22,087 bases of DNA from an uncultured Bacteroidales bacterium (GTDB taxonomy: Bacteria > Bacteroidota > Bacteroidia > Bacteroidales > Paludibacteraceae): positions 1 through 22,087 of the forward strand of contig CADCCH010000036.1 in NCBI GenBank assembly GCA_902799875.1. The letters run 5' to 3'. The position numbers were made by a program, and so were the translations under genes. Shown here piece after piece: positions 1 through 8,148 of the stretch. Within the stretch, counting starts at the first letter, position 1, and each line of letters opens with the position of its first letter. The notes below the pieces were generated by a model. That model ran no database searches and was not told the origin of the DNA. It saw nothing but the letters and a program-made list of their open reading frames with translations.

Positions 1-1
1 C

Positions 2-862
2 GCTTCGACCGCACAGGCTTCGTATGAAGGCGGTTCGATGTTCCAGAAAGTGTTTATCCGCGCTAATTATACAACCGGCGGATTCCATTATGACACCGTT
101 TATGCGACTACGGGTGACCATGTGATCGCTTTGCCGGTGAGTGCTACCGCTATCTCGCTGGACGGCGGTGCTGCCGTTAGTGCGTTCTGGGCTATCGGTG
201 CCAAACCGGTTCCAGATCCGGTGGTAGAAGGACCGATAAGCGCCGAGTTCAGCATGAGTCAGATGGCTTGTATCGATTATAGCGCAACGAAGAACTACTT
301 CGTGGACGGAGATGAGACCAATATCGTCTTGGCGCGTTTCCATAACTCCGCCGATGGCTCCGCACGTACGCCGTGGCCTGCAGGCGAGATAGACGAGAAC
401 GCAAGCCGTTACCTCGATTTCGCGATCACCGCTCCTGAGGCTATGGAGGTGCGTATCACCCGTATTGCCATGGAGATAGCAGCCGACGGTACTTCGACCA
501 TGTGTTACCACCTCAATACCGGTTTCGGCGATGCCTTCACAGACGTGACTACCATCGCCGAGAAACGTAATATGCCATCTCGCGTGATCGAGCACGTGGA
601 TCTCACTCCGTCGCTGACCGTTCCAGCCGGTGAGACGCTTCACGTCCGCATCCTGCCGTGGCACGACTACGGAGAGGTGAAGGACAGCAAGTACATCGGT
701 CTGCGTAACGTGAAGATCGAAGGCATGGCGTTTGATCCCGAGCAAGGCATAGAGGAGGTGAAAGGGGATAAGATGCCATGTACCAAGGTGCTTGAGAACG
801 GCGTACTGTATTTGATGCACCAAGGGACGAAGTACAATGTGCAAGGCGTGAGAGTATTATAA
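2..862 (+). CDS. C-terminal part of a secreted protein with a shared short C-terminal tail (5' truncated by window edge)
   Basis: The reading frame is open from base 2, so the true start lies before the window; the internal ATG at 38 is not a convincing start because the frame continues upstream without a stop. About 286 residues are visible. Most of it looks like a beta-sandwich domain; the segment near the end with LHVRILPWHDY followed by YIGLRNVKIEGMAF resembles the C-terminal domains found after pectate lyases and other secreted polysaccharide-active enzymes of Bacteroidales, from memory of such families. No catalytic domain is visible, so the activity is unknown. The last 25 residues, KVLENGVLYLMHQGTKYN and onward to VRVL, match tails on two other proteins in this window (ends at 12984 and 20075), which suggests a common surface or export signal. 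A rho-independent terminator follows at 896-930. Confidence is high that it is coding and low on function. Confidence 0.85.
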   Translation, partial: ASTAQASYEGGSMFQKVFIRANYTTGGFHYDTVYATTGDHVIALPVSATAISLDGGAAVSAFWAIGAKPVPDPVVEGPISAEFSMSQMACIDYSATKNYFVDGDETNIVLARFHNSADGSARTPWPAGEIDENASRYLDFAITAPEAMEVRITRIAMEIAADGTSTMCYHLNTGFGDAFTDVTTIAEKRNMPSRVIEHVDLTPSLTVPAGETLHVRILPWHDYGEVKDSKYIGLRNVKIEGMAFDPEQGIEEVKGDKMPCTKVLENGVLYLMHQGTKYNVQGVRVL

Positions 863-895
863 ATACGAAGGGCTAAAGGATATTGGCTAAAGAGG

Positions 896-930
896 AAAAA
901 TCGCTCAAATCGGGCGATTTTTCGCTTTTT
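896..930 (+). terminator. Rho-independent terminator after the first gene
   Basis: A perfect 9-bp stem AAAAATCGC (896-904) and GCGATTTTT (914-922) with a 9-base loop is followed by TCGCTTTTT. It lies 33 bases after the stop at 862 and directly abuts the promoter of the next gene. Confidence 0.75.
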
Positions 931-931
931 A

Positions 932-963
932 TTTGCGTATGTGCAAAAAAAGCAGTACCTTTG
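932..963 (+). promoter_or_regulatory. Bacteroidota-type promoter of the regulator gene
   Basis: A -33 element TTTG (932-935) is separated by 20 bases from a -7 element TACCTTTG (956-963), matching the TTTG / TAnnTTTG pattern of the Bacteroidota primary sigma factor. The expected transcription start is only a few bases before the ATG at 971, so the message would be nearly leaderless. Confidence 0.75.
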
Positions 964-970
964 CAGCGCA

Positions 971-2428
971 ATGATAGATATTACGCACATACGACCATTA
1001 TTTCTTTACCTCATAGGGCTATTGCTGATGTCCTGTGGAGGAAATGGTGGTACGGAGGAAGCACTGCTCGAGGAGCTGGACAGGTGTATAGAGGAGCGCG
1101 CTGCCTATTATGCGCCGCGTGAGCATCAGGTAGATTCGTTGCAGGCATTGCTTGCCGAGCCGTGCTCAGCCAACGAGCGCTTCGAACTGTATGGCAGGCT
1201 GGTAGAGACCTATCGTTCTTATAACCTCGATTCGCAGCTGTATTACACGGAACAGCGTATGCTCCTTGCCCAGACTCCCTTTGAGAAACAGGTCTCGCTG
1301 CTCAATTATGCGGAGGTGATGATGCGCAGCGGTATGTACCATGAGACGATCCTGTATATGGATTCCGCCTTGCAGCGCCCGTTGGATCCGGTCTTGGAGC
1401 CGTATTATAGTCATCTGCGCCGTACGTTATACGGATTGATGAAAGATTTTGCCATTACCGAGCGCGAACAGCAGACGTATTCTGCCATTACCCAGCATTA
1501 CCGCGAGCAGATGATGGAGGTGCATCCGGCCGGTTCGTTCCTGCACGAGTTGGTGCGCGCGGATTATCTGTATGAACAGCAGTTATACGACAGCGCCTTG
1601 CATGTGTTGGAAACATACGAGCAGGTGCACCGCGTGGAAGGGCAGTATGAAGAGCCGGTTTTTGCCGTCACTCGTGCGCAGATATACAGGGCCATTGGCA
1701 ACAGAGAAAAGGCGAAGCATTATCTGGCTATATCCGCTATAGCAGACTTACGCAACTCCATCCGCGAGTATATCGCATTGCGCGAATTGGCGGTGTTACT
1801 GTACGAAGAAGGGGATATAGACCGCGCTTTCCATTATATGCAATGCGCGGCACAAGACGCCATGTCCGGTTGCGCACGCGTGCGTTCTATTGAAACGAGT
1901 ATTCTCTATCCGGTGGTGGAAGAGGCGCATCTTAAACTGATGCAAAAGCGGCAGTATTGGATGATAGCTATGATAGTCAGCGTGTTGGTTATAGCAGCCA
2001 TGCTCATCATCTTCCTTGCCTATCGTAACCGTCAACACCGTCAGTTGGCACTACTCAACAGCCGCCTGGCGCTTAGTAACGAAGCGTTGCGTCAGAGTAA
2101 CCGTATTAAAACGGTCTATATCGGACGGTATATGAAAATGACCACTCTCTCGGATTTTGACGATGCGTTTCTGGAACTGTTCCCGGATTTTGTTGCACAG
2201 GTCAAGGACTTGTTGGTACCTGAATCCGAACTGCGCATCAAACCTAAAGAGCGGTTGAATACCGATTTGCGTGTATTAGCACTTATTCATCTGGGAATCA
2301 CGGACAGTCGTCAGATAGCGGATTTCTTGCGTTATTCCCTCTCTACTATTTATAATTCGCGAACACGCATGCGTAATTGGGCAAAGGGTGATCGGGATGA
2401 ATTTGAACAAAAAATAGCTGCTTTGTGA
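971..2428 (+). CDS. SusR-like TPR membrane-spanning transcriptional regulator (DUF6377-type C-terminus)
   Basis: Predicted sensor-regulator of the downstream polysaccharide utilization locus. The frame extends back to a GTG at 941, but that codon lies inside the promoter, so ATG at 971 is chosen, giving 485 residues starting MIDITHIRPL. An N-terminal hydrophobic segment ends in LLLMSC (Cys about 22), a signal or lipoprotein-like sequence. Residues about 25-325 are helical and repetitive, consistent with TPRs. A transmembrane helix follows at about 329-352, then a short coiled-coil linker, then a conserved C-terminal domain at about 375-485 with FDDAFLELFPDF and an HTH-like segment LGITDSRQIADFLRYSLSTI. 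This arrangement, periplasmic sensing TPRs joined through one membrane helix to a cytoplasmic DNA-binding domain, is that of SusR and the DUF6377 regulators that sit next to SusC genes. Inducer is inferred to be an alpha-glucan fragment. It has its own terminator. Confidence 0.85.
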   Translation: MIDITHIRPLFLYLIGLLLMSCGGNGGTEEALLEELDRCIEERAAYYAPREHQVDSLQALLAEPCSANERFELYGRLVETYRSYNLDSQLYYTEQRMLLAQTPFEKQVSLLNYAEVMMRSGMYHETILYMDSALQRPLDPVLEPYYSHLRRTLYGLMKDFAITEREQQTYSAITQHYREQMMEVHPAGSFLHELVRADYLYEQQLYDSALHVLETYEQVHRVEGQYEEPVFAVTRAQIYRAIGNREKAKHYLAISAIADLRNSIREYIALRELAVLLYEEGDIDRAFHYMQCAAQDAMSGCARVRSIETSILYPVVEEAHLKLMQKRQYWMIAMIVSVLVIAAMLIIFLAYRNRQHRQLALLNSRLALSNEALRQSNRIKTVYIGRYMKMTTLSDFDDAFLELFPDFVAQVKDLLVPESELRIKPKERLNTDLRVLALIHLGITDSRQIADFLRYSLSTIYNSRTRMRNWAKGDRDEFEQKIAAL

Positions 2429-2434
2429 TCAAAT

Positions 2435-2529
2435 AGCACTACTTTTTTATACAATCTTGTAAAAATGTATATTATTGAATTTCAGTAATATGCATTTTTT
2501 ATATGGCTTGTAAGTACTACTTTTTTATA
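2435..2529 (+). repeat. Pair of 17-bp direct repeats upstream of susC (candidate operator)
   Basis: AGCACTACTTTTTTATA at 2435-2451 and AGTACTACTTTTTTATA at 2513-2529 differ by one base and lie 78 bp apart. The second copy ends 6 bases before the -33 element of the susC promoter. A CTTGTA motif also occurs at 2456-2461 and 2507-2512, with its complement TACAAG at 2543-2548 inside the promoter spacer. These may be binding sites for the SusR-like regulator; this is inferred from position only. Confidence 0.5.
2461..2505 (+). terminator. Terminator of the regulator gene
   Basis: A 14-bp stem with one T-G wobble, AAAAATGTATATTA (2461-2474) and TAATATGCATTTTT (2486-2499), has an 11-base loop and runs into T-rich sequence. 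It lies 32 bases past the stop at 2428, so the regulator is transcribed separately from the susC operon. Confidence 0.7.
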
Positions 2530-2535
2530 TGTGTC

Positions 2536-2568
2536 TATTGCGTACAAGCAAGAAAAGTCGTAACTTTG
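2536..2568 (+). promoter_or_regulatory. Promoter of the susC-susD operon
   Basis: TATTG (2536-2540), a spacer of 20 bases and TAACTTTG (2561-2568) match the Bacteroidota -33/-7 pattern. The start of transcription is expected near 2572, about 28 bases before the ATG at 2600. Confidence 0.75.
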
Positions 2569-2599
2569 CAGCGAAAAATCAATTTTGTCTAACCCTAAA

Positions 2600-5104
2600 A
2601 TGTTCAGTATTGTGAATAAACTCTTTACTCCATTTTTGATTGCAATTATTGCCCTGTTGGTTGCAGCACTCCCTTTAAGTGCGCAAGTGACGGGTGTAAT
2701 TGTAGATGAATCAGGAGAACCGATTATCGGTGCCAGTATTCTGGAGAAAGGTACGTCCAACGGTACGATTACCGATTTTGACGGTAATTTTACGTTGGAA
2801 GTAGCTGAAGGCGCTACGCTGGAGATCAGTTATGTGGGCTATGCTTCGCAGTCTCTACCTGCCAAGGCCAACATGAATATTGTCCTCAAGGAGGACACGG
2901 AGGCGCTTGAAGAAGTGGTGGTAGTCGGTTACGGTGTACAGAAGAAAAGCGACTTGACCGGTTCTATCTCGCAAGTCAGTGAAAAAGACCTGCAGAAGAC
3001 GCCTGCGCCCTCTATTGGAGCGGCGTTGGAAGGACGTGCTGCGGGTCTGCAAGTGACGGGTTCCGGTGCACCGGGTAGTAATGTGAGTCTGAATATCCGC
3101 GGTATAGGCTCTATCAACAACTCCCAGCCTCTTATAGTCATCGACGGAGTACCGACCGATGTGCCGCTGAACATGATCAACATGGATGACGTAGCGAGTA
3201 TCGACGTGCTCAAGGATGCCTCGGCAACGGCGATCTACGGTAGCCGCGGTGCATATGGTGTAGTGATCATCACGACCAAGAAAGGAGACAACGAGAAGGG
3301 GCATATCAACATCAAAGCTTCCTTTGGCTTTGACCAGATCCAGCGCACGTTGCCTCTGCTCAACGCTTCGCAGTTCGCCTCGCTTCATAACGAGATGATG
3401 GCTGCAGCCGGTCAACCCCAATACACGGCTTATGCGGATCCGACGCAGTTCGGTGAGGGTACGGACTGGATGTCCGAACTGTGGCAGTTCGCTCCGACGC
3501 AGAACTACAGTCTCAGTTATTCGGGCGGTACGCAGAAGTCCAATTTCTATGTATCCGGTGCATACTTTGACCAGAAGGGTATCATCAAGACATCTGCTTA
3601 CAAGCGTATCACGCTTCAGTTCAACCATGACACCCAGTTGCTCAACTGGTTGCGTTTCGGACACAAGCTCTCCCTCAACCACGATATCAAGTCTTCCGGT
3701 GAGTACAATATACAAAATACCATGCGCGCGTTACCTACGCAGGCGATTAAGAACGAAGACGGCTCGTGGGCGGGACCGGAAGGCTTGGCGATGTACGTAG
3801 GCGACATCACAAACCCGATCGGAAAGATGAAGGAGAACACCAGTGTGACCAAGGGTTATAACCTCTTGGGTAATATCTATGCGGAGATCAAGCCGCTGGA
3901 CTGGCTCATTTTCAAGACCACGTTCGGTATGCAGGTCATGTACTGGGACACGGAAGGCTGGTCGCCGGCATATGACTGGAAGCCTATTGCGCAACCGGAG
4001 AGTCAGGTGAGTCACTCGTTCGACAAGAGTATCACCTGGCTTTGGGACAATACCTTGTCTTTCGTTAAGACCTTCAAGGAGAAACATGCTTTCACAGCGA
4101 TGATCGGTTCGTCTATGCAGGCGAATAACTACGAGTATATGAGCGGAGCGGTGCAGGGCTTCATCTCCGAAGAGGCACGTCAGCTCAGTAACGGTCTGCT
4201 GCAACCCACTTTGGGCGGTAACAAGTCCGATTGGTCGTTGCTCTCGTTCATGAGCCGTGTCACGTACGGTTATGACAACCGCTATCTGATCACTGCTACT
4301 TTCCGTGCCGACGGTTCGAGTCGTTTCTCGAAGAAGAACCGCTGGGGTTATTTCCCTTCCGTGGCATTAGCCTGGCGTATGAGCGAGGAGCATTGGTTCA
4401 AGAAGACGTTCTGGCTCACGGACTTCAAGCTGCGTGCCGGATACGGTCTGACGGGTAACCAGGCATCGGTTGGCAATTACGCCTATGCGTCCCAGCTGCA
4501 GACGGTGCAGTACGTGTTCGGCGGTAAGCAGGCACCGGGTTTGGCACCTTGGGTATTGCCTAACCCCAACGTTCGCTGGGAGACCGTGGAGCAGTACAAT
4601 GTCGGTATGGATCTGGCGCTCTTCGACCAGCGCTTACATGCTACGATCGACGGTTATATCAAGAATACGAACGACATGCTCGTGCCGATGTCCGTACCTA
4701 TCAGCAGCGGTTATTCGGACGAGGCGGTACCGAGCATCAATGCCGGTCGTATGCGGAACATGGGTATTGAGGTCAGTCTCAACAGCATGAATATCAAGAA
4801 GACCAATTTCACATGGACGACCACTGTCAATTTTGCATATAACCACAACCGCATCCTTTCGCTCAACGGCGATGTACCGATGTATTTCGACTGCAATATC
4901 CACGCGGTCGGTCATCCTGTAGCGGCTTTCTACGGTTATGTGACGGACGGTATCTTCCAGTCGCAGGAGGAGGTTGATGCGCATGCTATCCAGACTATCG
5001 GTAGTGACAAGTACACTGTGTGGATGTGGAGATTTATCTGCAGGGTGCGGCAGGTAACAAGATCTATAACGGTAACCGCGCGACGCTGGAAGCGATGTCG
5101 GTAG
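2600..5104 (+). CDS. SusC-like TonB-dependent outer-membrane transporter, 5' portion of a disrupted gene
   Basis: Outer-membrane channel that imports oligosaccharides using TonB energy, working with the SusD lid encoded next. ATG 2600 is chosen; a TTG at 2585 in the same frame would add five residues. A signal peptide ends near PLSAQ (residue about 29), followed by a carboxypeptidase-regulatory-like domain (about 30-105), a TonB-box-like EEVVVVGYGVQKK (about 105-118), the plug, and the SusC signature DVLKDASATAIYGSRGAYG (about 202-220), then the barrel. The family is usually near 1000 residues. Here the homologous frame ends near 5017 (TIGSDKYT); the following codons WMWRFICRVRQVTR are out of frame, and the barrel resumes in another frame at 5020. 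A conserved block (usually GDIRFKD..., D-R-T, PDF-Y-G) is absent between the two halves, so this is more than a one-base slip. The gene is either an inactivated transporter or an assembly error. Confidence 0.9.
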   Translation: MFSIVNKLFTPFLIAIIALLVAALPLSAQVTGVIVDESGEPIIGASILEKGTSNGTITDFDGNFTLEVAEGATLEISYVGYASQSLPAKANMNIVLKEDTEALEEVVVVGYGVQKKSDLTGSISQVSEKDLQKTPAPSIGAALEGRAAGLQVTGSGAPGSNVSLNIRGIGSINNSQPLIVIDGVPTDVPLNMINMDDVASIDVLKDASATAIYGSRGAYGVVIITTKKGDNEKGHINIKASFGFDQIQRTLPLLNASQFASLHNEMMAAAGQPQYTAYADPTQFGEGTDWMSELWQFAPTQNYSLSYSGGTQKSNFYVSGAYFDQKGIIKTSAYKRITLQFNHDTQLLNWLRFGHKLSLNHDIKSSGEYNIQNTMRALPTQAIKNEDGSWAGPEGLAMYVGDITNPIGKMKENTSVTKGYNLLGNIYAEIKPLDWLIFKTTFGMQVMYWDTEGWSPAYDWKPIAQPESQVSHSFDKSITWLWDNTLSFVKTFKEKHAFTAMIGSSMQANNYEYMSGAVQGFISEEARQLSNGLLQPTLGGNKSDWSLLSFMSRVTYGYDNRYLITATFRADGSSRFSKKNRWGYFPSVALAWRMSEEHWFKKTFWLTDFKLRAGYGLTGNQASVGNYAYASQLQTVQYVFGGKQAPGLAPWVLPNPNVRWETVEQYNVGMDLALFDQRLHATIDGYIKNTNDMLVPMSVPISSGYSDEAVPSINAGRMRNMGIEVSLNSMNIKKTNFTWTTTVNFAYNHNRILSLNGDVPMYFDCNIHAVGHPVAAFYGYVTDGIFQSQEEVDAHAIQTIGSDKYTVWMWRFICRVRQVTRSITVTARRWKRCR

Positions 5105-5454
5105 CGCAGAACCAGATGACGACGGTGTTGGACCGTTGGCGTCCGGACTGCCCTTCGACCACGATGCCTCGTGCCGTGTTCTCTGATCCGAACAAGAACA
5201 ACCGCACCAGCGACCGTTTCCTGGAACCGGGTGACTACCTGCGTTTGAAGAGCATCACGGTGGGTTATACGCTGCCCAAACATCTGACGCAGAAAGCGAA
5301 GATGGATGAGGTGCGTTTCTCCGTCTCCGGACAGAACCTGTATACGATCACGCGTTATACGGGTCTCGATCCCGAGGTGGGTGGAAGCGGTATAGACGGC
5401 AATGTCTATCCCCTCACGCGTAATTTTACATTCGGATTGAATATTATGTTCTAA
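5020..5454 (+). pseudogene. SusC-like transporter, C-terminal barrel fragment in a shifted frame
   Basis: This frame encodes the last 144 residues of the SusC homologue: VEIYLQGAAGNKIYNGNRA, then RFLEPGDYLRLKSITVGYTL and the closing strand NFTFGLNIMF ending in aromatic Phe, as expected for an outer-membrane barrel. It has no signal peptide, plug or convincing ribosome site of its own, so it belongs to the transporter begun at 2600. Frame arithmetic means the lost segment is 3n+1 bases; comparison with the family from memory suggests about 105-120 bases. The susD start follows 16 bases after the stop. Confidence 0.85.
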
Positions 5455-5457
5455 AGC

Positions 5458-5463
5458 AGGAGG
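5458..5463 (+). promoter_or_regulatory. Ribosome binding site of the susD-like gene
   Basis: AGGAGG lies 7 bases before ATG 5471. A clear Shine-Dalgarno sequence is uncommon in Bacteroidota and supports this start. Confidence 0.6.
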
Positions 5464-5470
5464 AAAAGCT

Positions 5471-7018
5471 ATGAATAAATATATATCTAACAGCTTGAAA
5501 AGCGGTCTAACAGCGAAGCGGTCTGTCAGTGTCAACGGTCTGTCAGCCATGATAATGGCGGTCGTGATGCTCAGCATCACTTCCTGCAATTTCCTTGAGC
5601 GCAAGCCATGGGATTCGGTGGATACAACGAATGGATTTCAGACCGAGGCGGACGCTATCGCTGCGGTTAATGCGTGCTATCAGCCTCTTCAGTGGCCGAA
5701 ACTATACAACATGCGCATCTGGACGCTCGACATCATTGCCGGAGAGAGCGTGGTCGGCGCCGGCGGTGGTACGGACGGACTGGAGACGGTGGAGATGGCG
5801 AATTTCATTGCTACCTCGGATAATTTCGCAGCCCTTGACCTCTGGCGCGGACCTGCCCCGGGTATTTTACGTTGCAATTTCGTGCTGGCAAACGTGCCGC
5901 AGATGGATATCGACAACGATATCAAGGCGCGTCTGTTAGGTGAGGCCCATTTCCTGCGTGCGCATTACTATTTTATATTGGTGCGCTTGTTCGGCGGTGT
6001 CCCGATGCCTACGGAACCTCTCTCGGCGGATAGTCAACTTAAGATGCGCCGTGCCTCGGTCAGTGAGATCTATGCTCTTATCACCGAGGACCTGAAACAG
6101 GCGATCTCGCTGCTTCCGCAACGCAGCAAGTACGGTAGCAAGGATATCGGTCGTGCTACGCAAGAGGCGGCGATGGCGGAGTTGGCACGCGTCTATATGA
6201 CTTATGAGCCGAATACGACCAAGTACACCGAGGTGGTGCGCTTATGCGAAGAGATAGGTAAGATGGGTTACCAATTGGCGCCTAACTATGCGGATAACTA
6301 TAACCCTGCCAAGCAGAACGGGGTGGAGTCCATCTTCGAGGTGCAGTACTACGGCAAGACCAATCAGGATTTCTGGTCGAATGAGAACCAGGCGTCGTGG
6401 ATCAGCACCTATCAGGGTCCGCGTAACTCGGGTATGGCAGCCGGTTGCTACGGTTGGAACCAGCCTACGCCGGAGTTCGTCAGCCAGTACGAACCGGGTG
6501 ACTTACGTAAGGACAAGACCCTCTTCTACACCGGTTGTCCGACTTTCGACGGCTATACCTACAGCGGCACATGGTCCACGACGGGCTATAACGTCCGTAA
6601 GTTTCTGCTGACCAAGGCGCAGTCGCCGGACTATAACACGAGTAACCAGAACTGGATCGTCACCCGTTACGCGGATGTGCTGCTTATGAAGGCCGAGGCA
6701 CTCAACGAGTTAGGCCGTACCAAAGAGGCGGAGGAGCCGCTCTACCAAGTGCGCAAGCGTGCCGGACTGACCAGTCGTGCGCAGATAGAAGGACTGACGC
6801 AGCTCCAGATGCGGGAGAGAATCATCCATGAGCGCCGTATCGAATTGGCGTTTGAGGGACACCGGTGGTTCGATATGCTCCGCTATCCGGACAATTACGC
6901 CCTCACGTTCCTGCACTCCATCGGCAAGACGGCTGCCACGACCAAGCATCTGCTGTTCCCTATTCCGATGCAGGAGATAGAAGCAAATGAGTTATTAACG
7001 CAAAACCCCGGATGGTAA
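5471..7018 (+). CDS. SusD/RagB family glycan-binding lipoprotein
   Basis: Surface lipoprotein that caps the SusC channel and binds the polysaccharide. The protein has 515 residues, normal for the family. The N-terminus is basic with a hydrophobic stretch and the lipobox LSITSC, giving a lipidated Cys at about residue 39, followed by NFLERKP typical of SusD. Family landmarks are visible: GEAHFLRAHYYFILVRLFGG with VPMPTEP in the N-terminal SusD-like half, and in the C-terminal RagB/SusD domain RYADVLLMKAEALNELG, followed by MRERIIHERRIELAFEGHRW and FDMLRYP. It lies 16 bp after the SusC stop with a good ribosome site, and the SusE gene starts on its stop codon, so the genes are co-transcribed. 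The intact state of this gene contrasts with the broken SusC before it. Confidence 0.95.
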   Translation: MNKYISNSLKSGLTAKRSVSVNGLSAMIMAVVMLSITSCNFLERKPWDSVDTTNGFQTEADAIAAVNACYQPLQWPKLYNMRIWTLDIIAGESVVGAGGGTDGLETVEMANFIATSDNFAALDLWRGPAPGILRCNFVLANVPQMDIDNDIKARLLGEAHFLRAHYYFILVRLFGGVPMPTEPLSADSQLKMRRASVSEIYALITEDLKQAISLLPQRSKYGSKDIGRATQEAAMAELARVYMTYEPNTTKYTEVVRLCEEIGKMGYQLAPNYADNYNPAKQNGVESIFEVQYYGKTNQDFWSNENQASWISTYQGPRNSGMAAGCYGWNQPTPEFVSQYEPGDLRKDKTLFYTGCPTFDGYTYSGTWSTTGYNVRKFLLTKAQSPDYNTSNQNWIVTRYADVLLMKAEALNELGRTKEAEEPLYQVRKRAGLTSRAQIEGLTQLQMRERIIHERRIELAFEGHRWFDMLRYPDNYALTFLHSIGKTAATTKHLLFPIPMQEIEANELLTQNPGW

Positions 7019-8148
7019 TGAAAATCTTAAATCTCAAATATCAAATTTCAAATATAGTGCTTGTGGCACTATGCGCGCTTCTCTTCTCGTCCTGTGAGAA
7101 GAAAGACGCGGCGGCGGAGGAATTACCGCTGACCTTGACGCTCTCCACGGACTCGGTATATTGCCTGCCGGTCTATAAGGACCTGCCTGCACTCGAAATG
7201 GCGTGGACGGCGGGTTCTAATCACGGAACGGGTTCCTCCATCAGTTATATCCTTGAGATGGACAAAGCGGGTAATAATTTCGCAGGTGGTCTCCAATGGA
7301 AGATAGGTCGTACGGCGGATCGTACGATGGTGTTCGGTCACAAGCAGTTGGCGGATACCTTGGCGCTTACGTTCCCTACCGACCCCGAAGATGCGTATCA
7401 GACCTTCGAATGGCGAGTACGCGCCAAAGTAATGCAGACCGGCGAAGAACAGGTGTCTCCGGTGGTGAAGGTGAAGATAGCATGGAACGTATCCATGTTA
7501 ACCGCTCTCTATCTGGTCGGCGACGCTACGCCTAACGGATGGAGTCTTGACCGCGCCACACCGATGGTGATCGATATGACGCAGTTCAGTCGTTTCTATT
7601 GGACCGGCAAACTGAACAAAGGTGAGTTCAAACTGCTCACTACGGACTCCGCATGGTTGCCGTGCTACGTGAGTGACCTCACGGATGCGACCAAGATGGT
7701 TTATCGCCCGACGGATGCATCGTATACGGATAATAAATGGCTCATCGACAAGGGCGGTAACTACCGTATCGAAGCCGATGTGAAAGCTTTGACGATCTCT
7801 GTCACCTATCTTGGCGGCGAGATGTACAGCCATATGTACATGATCGGTGACGCTACCCCGGGCGGCTGGAGTTGGGATAACATCACGGAGATGCAGCATC
7901 CCGAGACCAATATCTTCACATGGGAGGGTAACCTGAGCGCCGGACAGATCAAGTTCCCCACGGAGCTCAAGTCCGACTGGTCGGGTGAGATGCTCTATGC
8001 ACCGACGCCGGACTGCGCACCAACGACCAACGGTACGTTCGAAGCACGCGTCGGCGGAGCCGATAACAAATGGCTGATCTCCAACCCCGGTGAGTACCAG
8101 ATACGAATCAACATTAATGACACGACTATATCATTTGTTAAATTATGA
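7018..8148 (+). CDS. SusE/SusF-like surface glycan-binding lipoprotein
   Basis: Outer-surface lipoprotein predicted to hold alpha-glucan chains near the SusC/SusD complex. ATG 7018 is chosen because it overlaps the susD stop (TAATG) and gives a clean signal; ATG 7012 in the same frame is possible. The lipobox LLFSSC places the lipidated Cys at about residue 26, followed by charged EKKD. An N-terminal Ig-like SusE domain (about 35-155, with a WRVRAKV strand) is followed by two tandem SusE/F carbohydrate-binding modules: LYLVGDATPNGWSLDRATPM (about 165-270) and MYMIGDATPGGWSWDNITEM (about 275-376), each ending with a D/N-K-W-L-I, G-Y/E-Y strand pair. The tryptophans after GDATP are likely binding residues in this family. 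The gene overlaps the following GH66 gene by four bases (ATGA). Confidence 0.9.
   Translation: MKILNLKYQISNIVLVALCALLFSSCEKKDAAAEELPLTLTLSTDSVYCLPVYKDLPALEMAWTAGSNHGTGSSISYILEMDKAGNNFAGGLQWKIGRTADRTMVFGHKQLADTLALTFPTDPEDAYQTFEWRVRAKVMQTGEEQVSPVVKVKIAWNVSMLTALYLVGDATPNGWSLDRATPMVIDMTQFSRFYWTGKLNKGEFKLLTTDSAWLPCYVSDLTDATKMVYRPTDASYTDNKWLIDKGGNYRIEADVKALTISVTYLGGEMYSHMYMIGDATPGGWSWDNITEMQHPETNIFTWEGNLSAGQIKFPTELKSDWSGEMLYAPTPDCAPTTNGTFEARVGGADNKWLISNPGEYQIRININDTTISFVKL

Noticed and set aside
941..970. GTG start for the regulator ten codons upstream of ATG 971
   Set aside because: The codons overlap the -7 promoter element, so they would not be in the transcript.
2855..3715. Long minus-strand open frame of 286 codons opposite the SusC gene
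   Set aside because: It lies wholly antisense to a clearly recognised transporter frame, has no family features and is Arg/His/Val-rich as expected of a shadow frame.
5018..5104. Programmed ribosomal frameshift in the SusC gene
   Set aside because: A conserved block is missing as well as the frame change, and no slippery heptamer with a following structure was seen, so a deletion or assembly error fits better.
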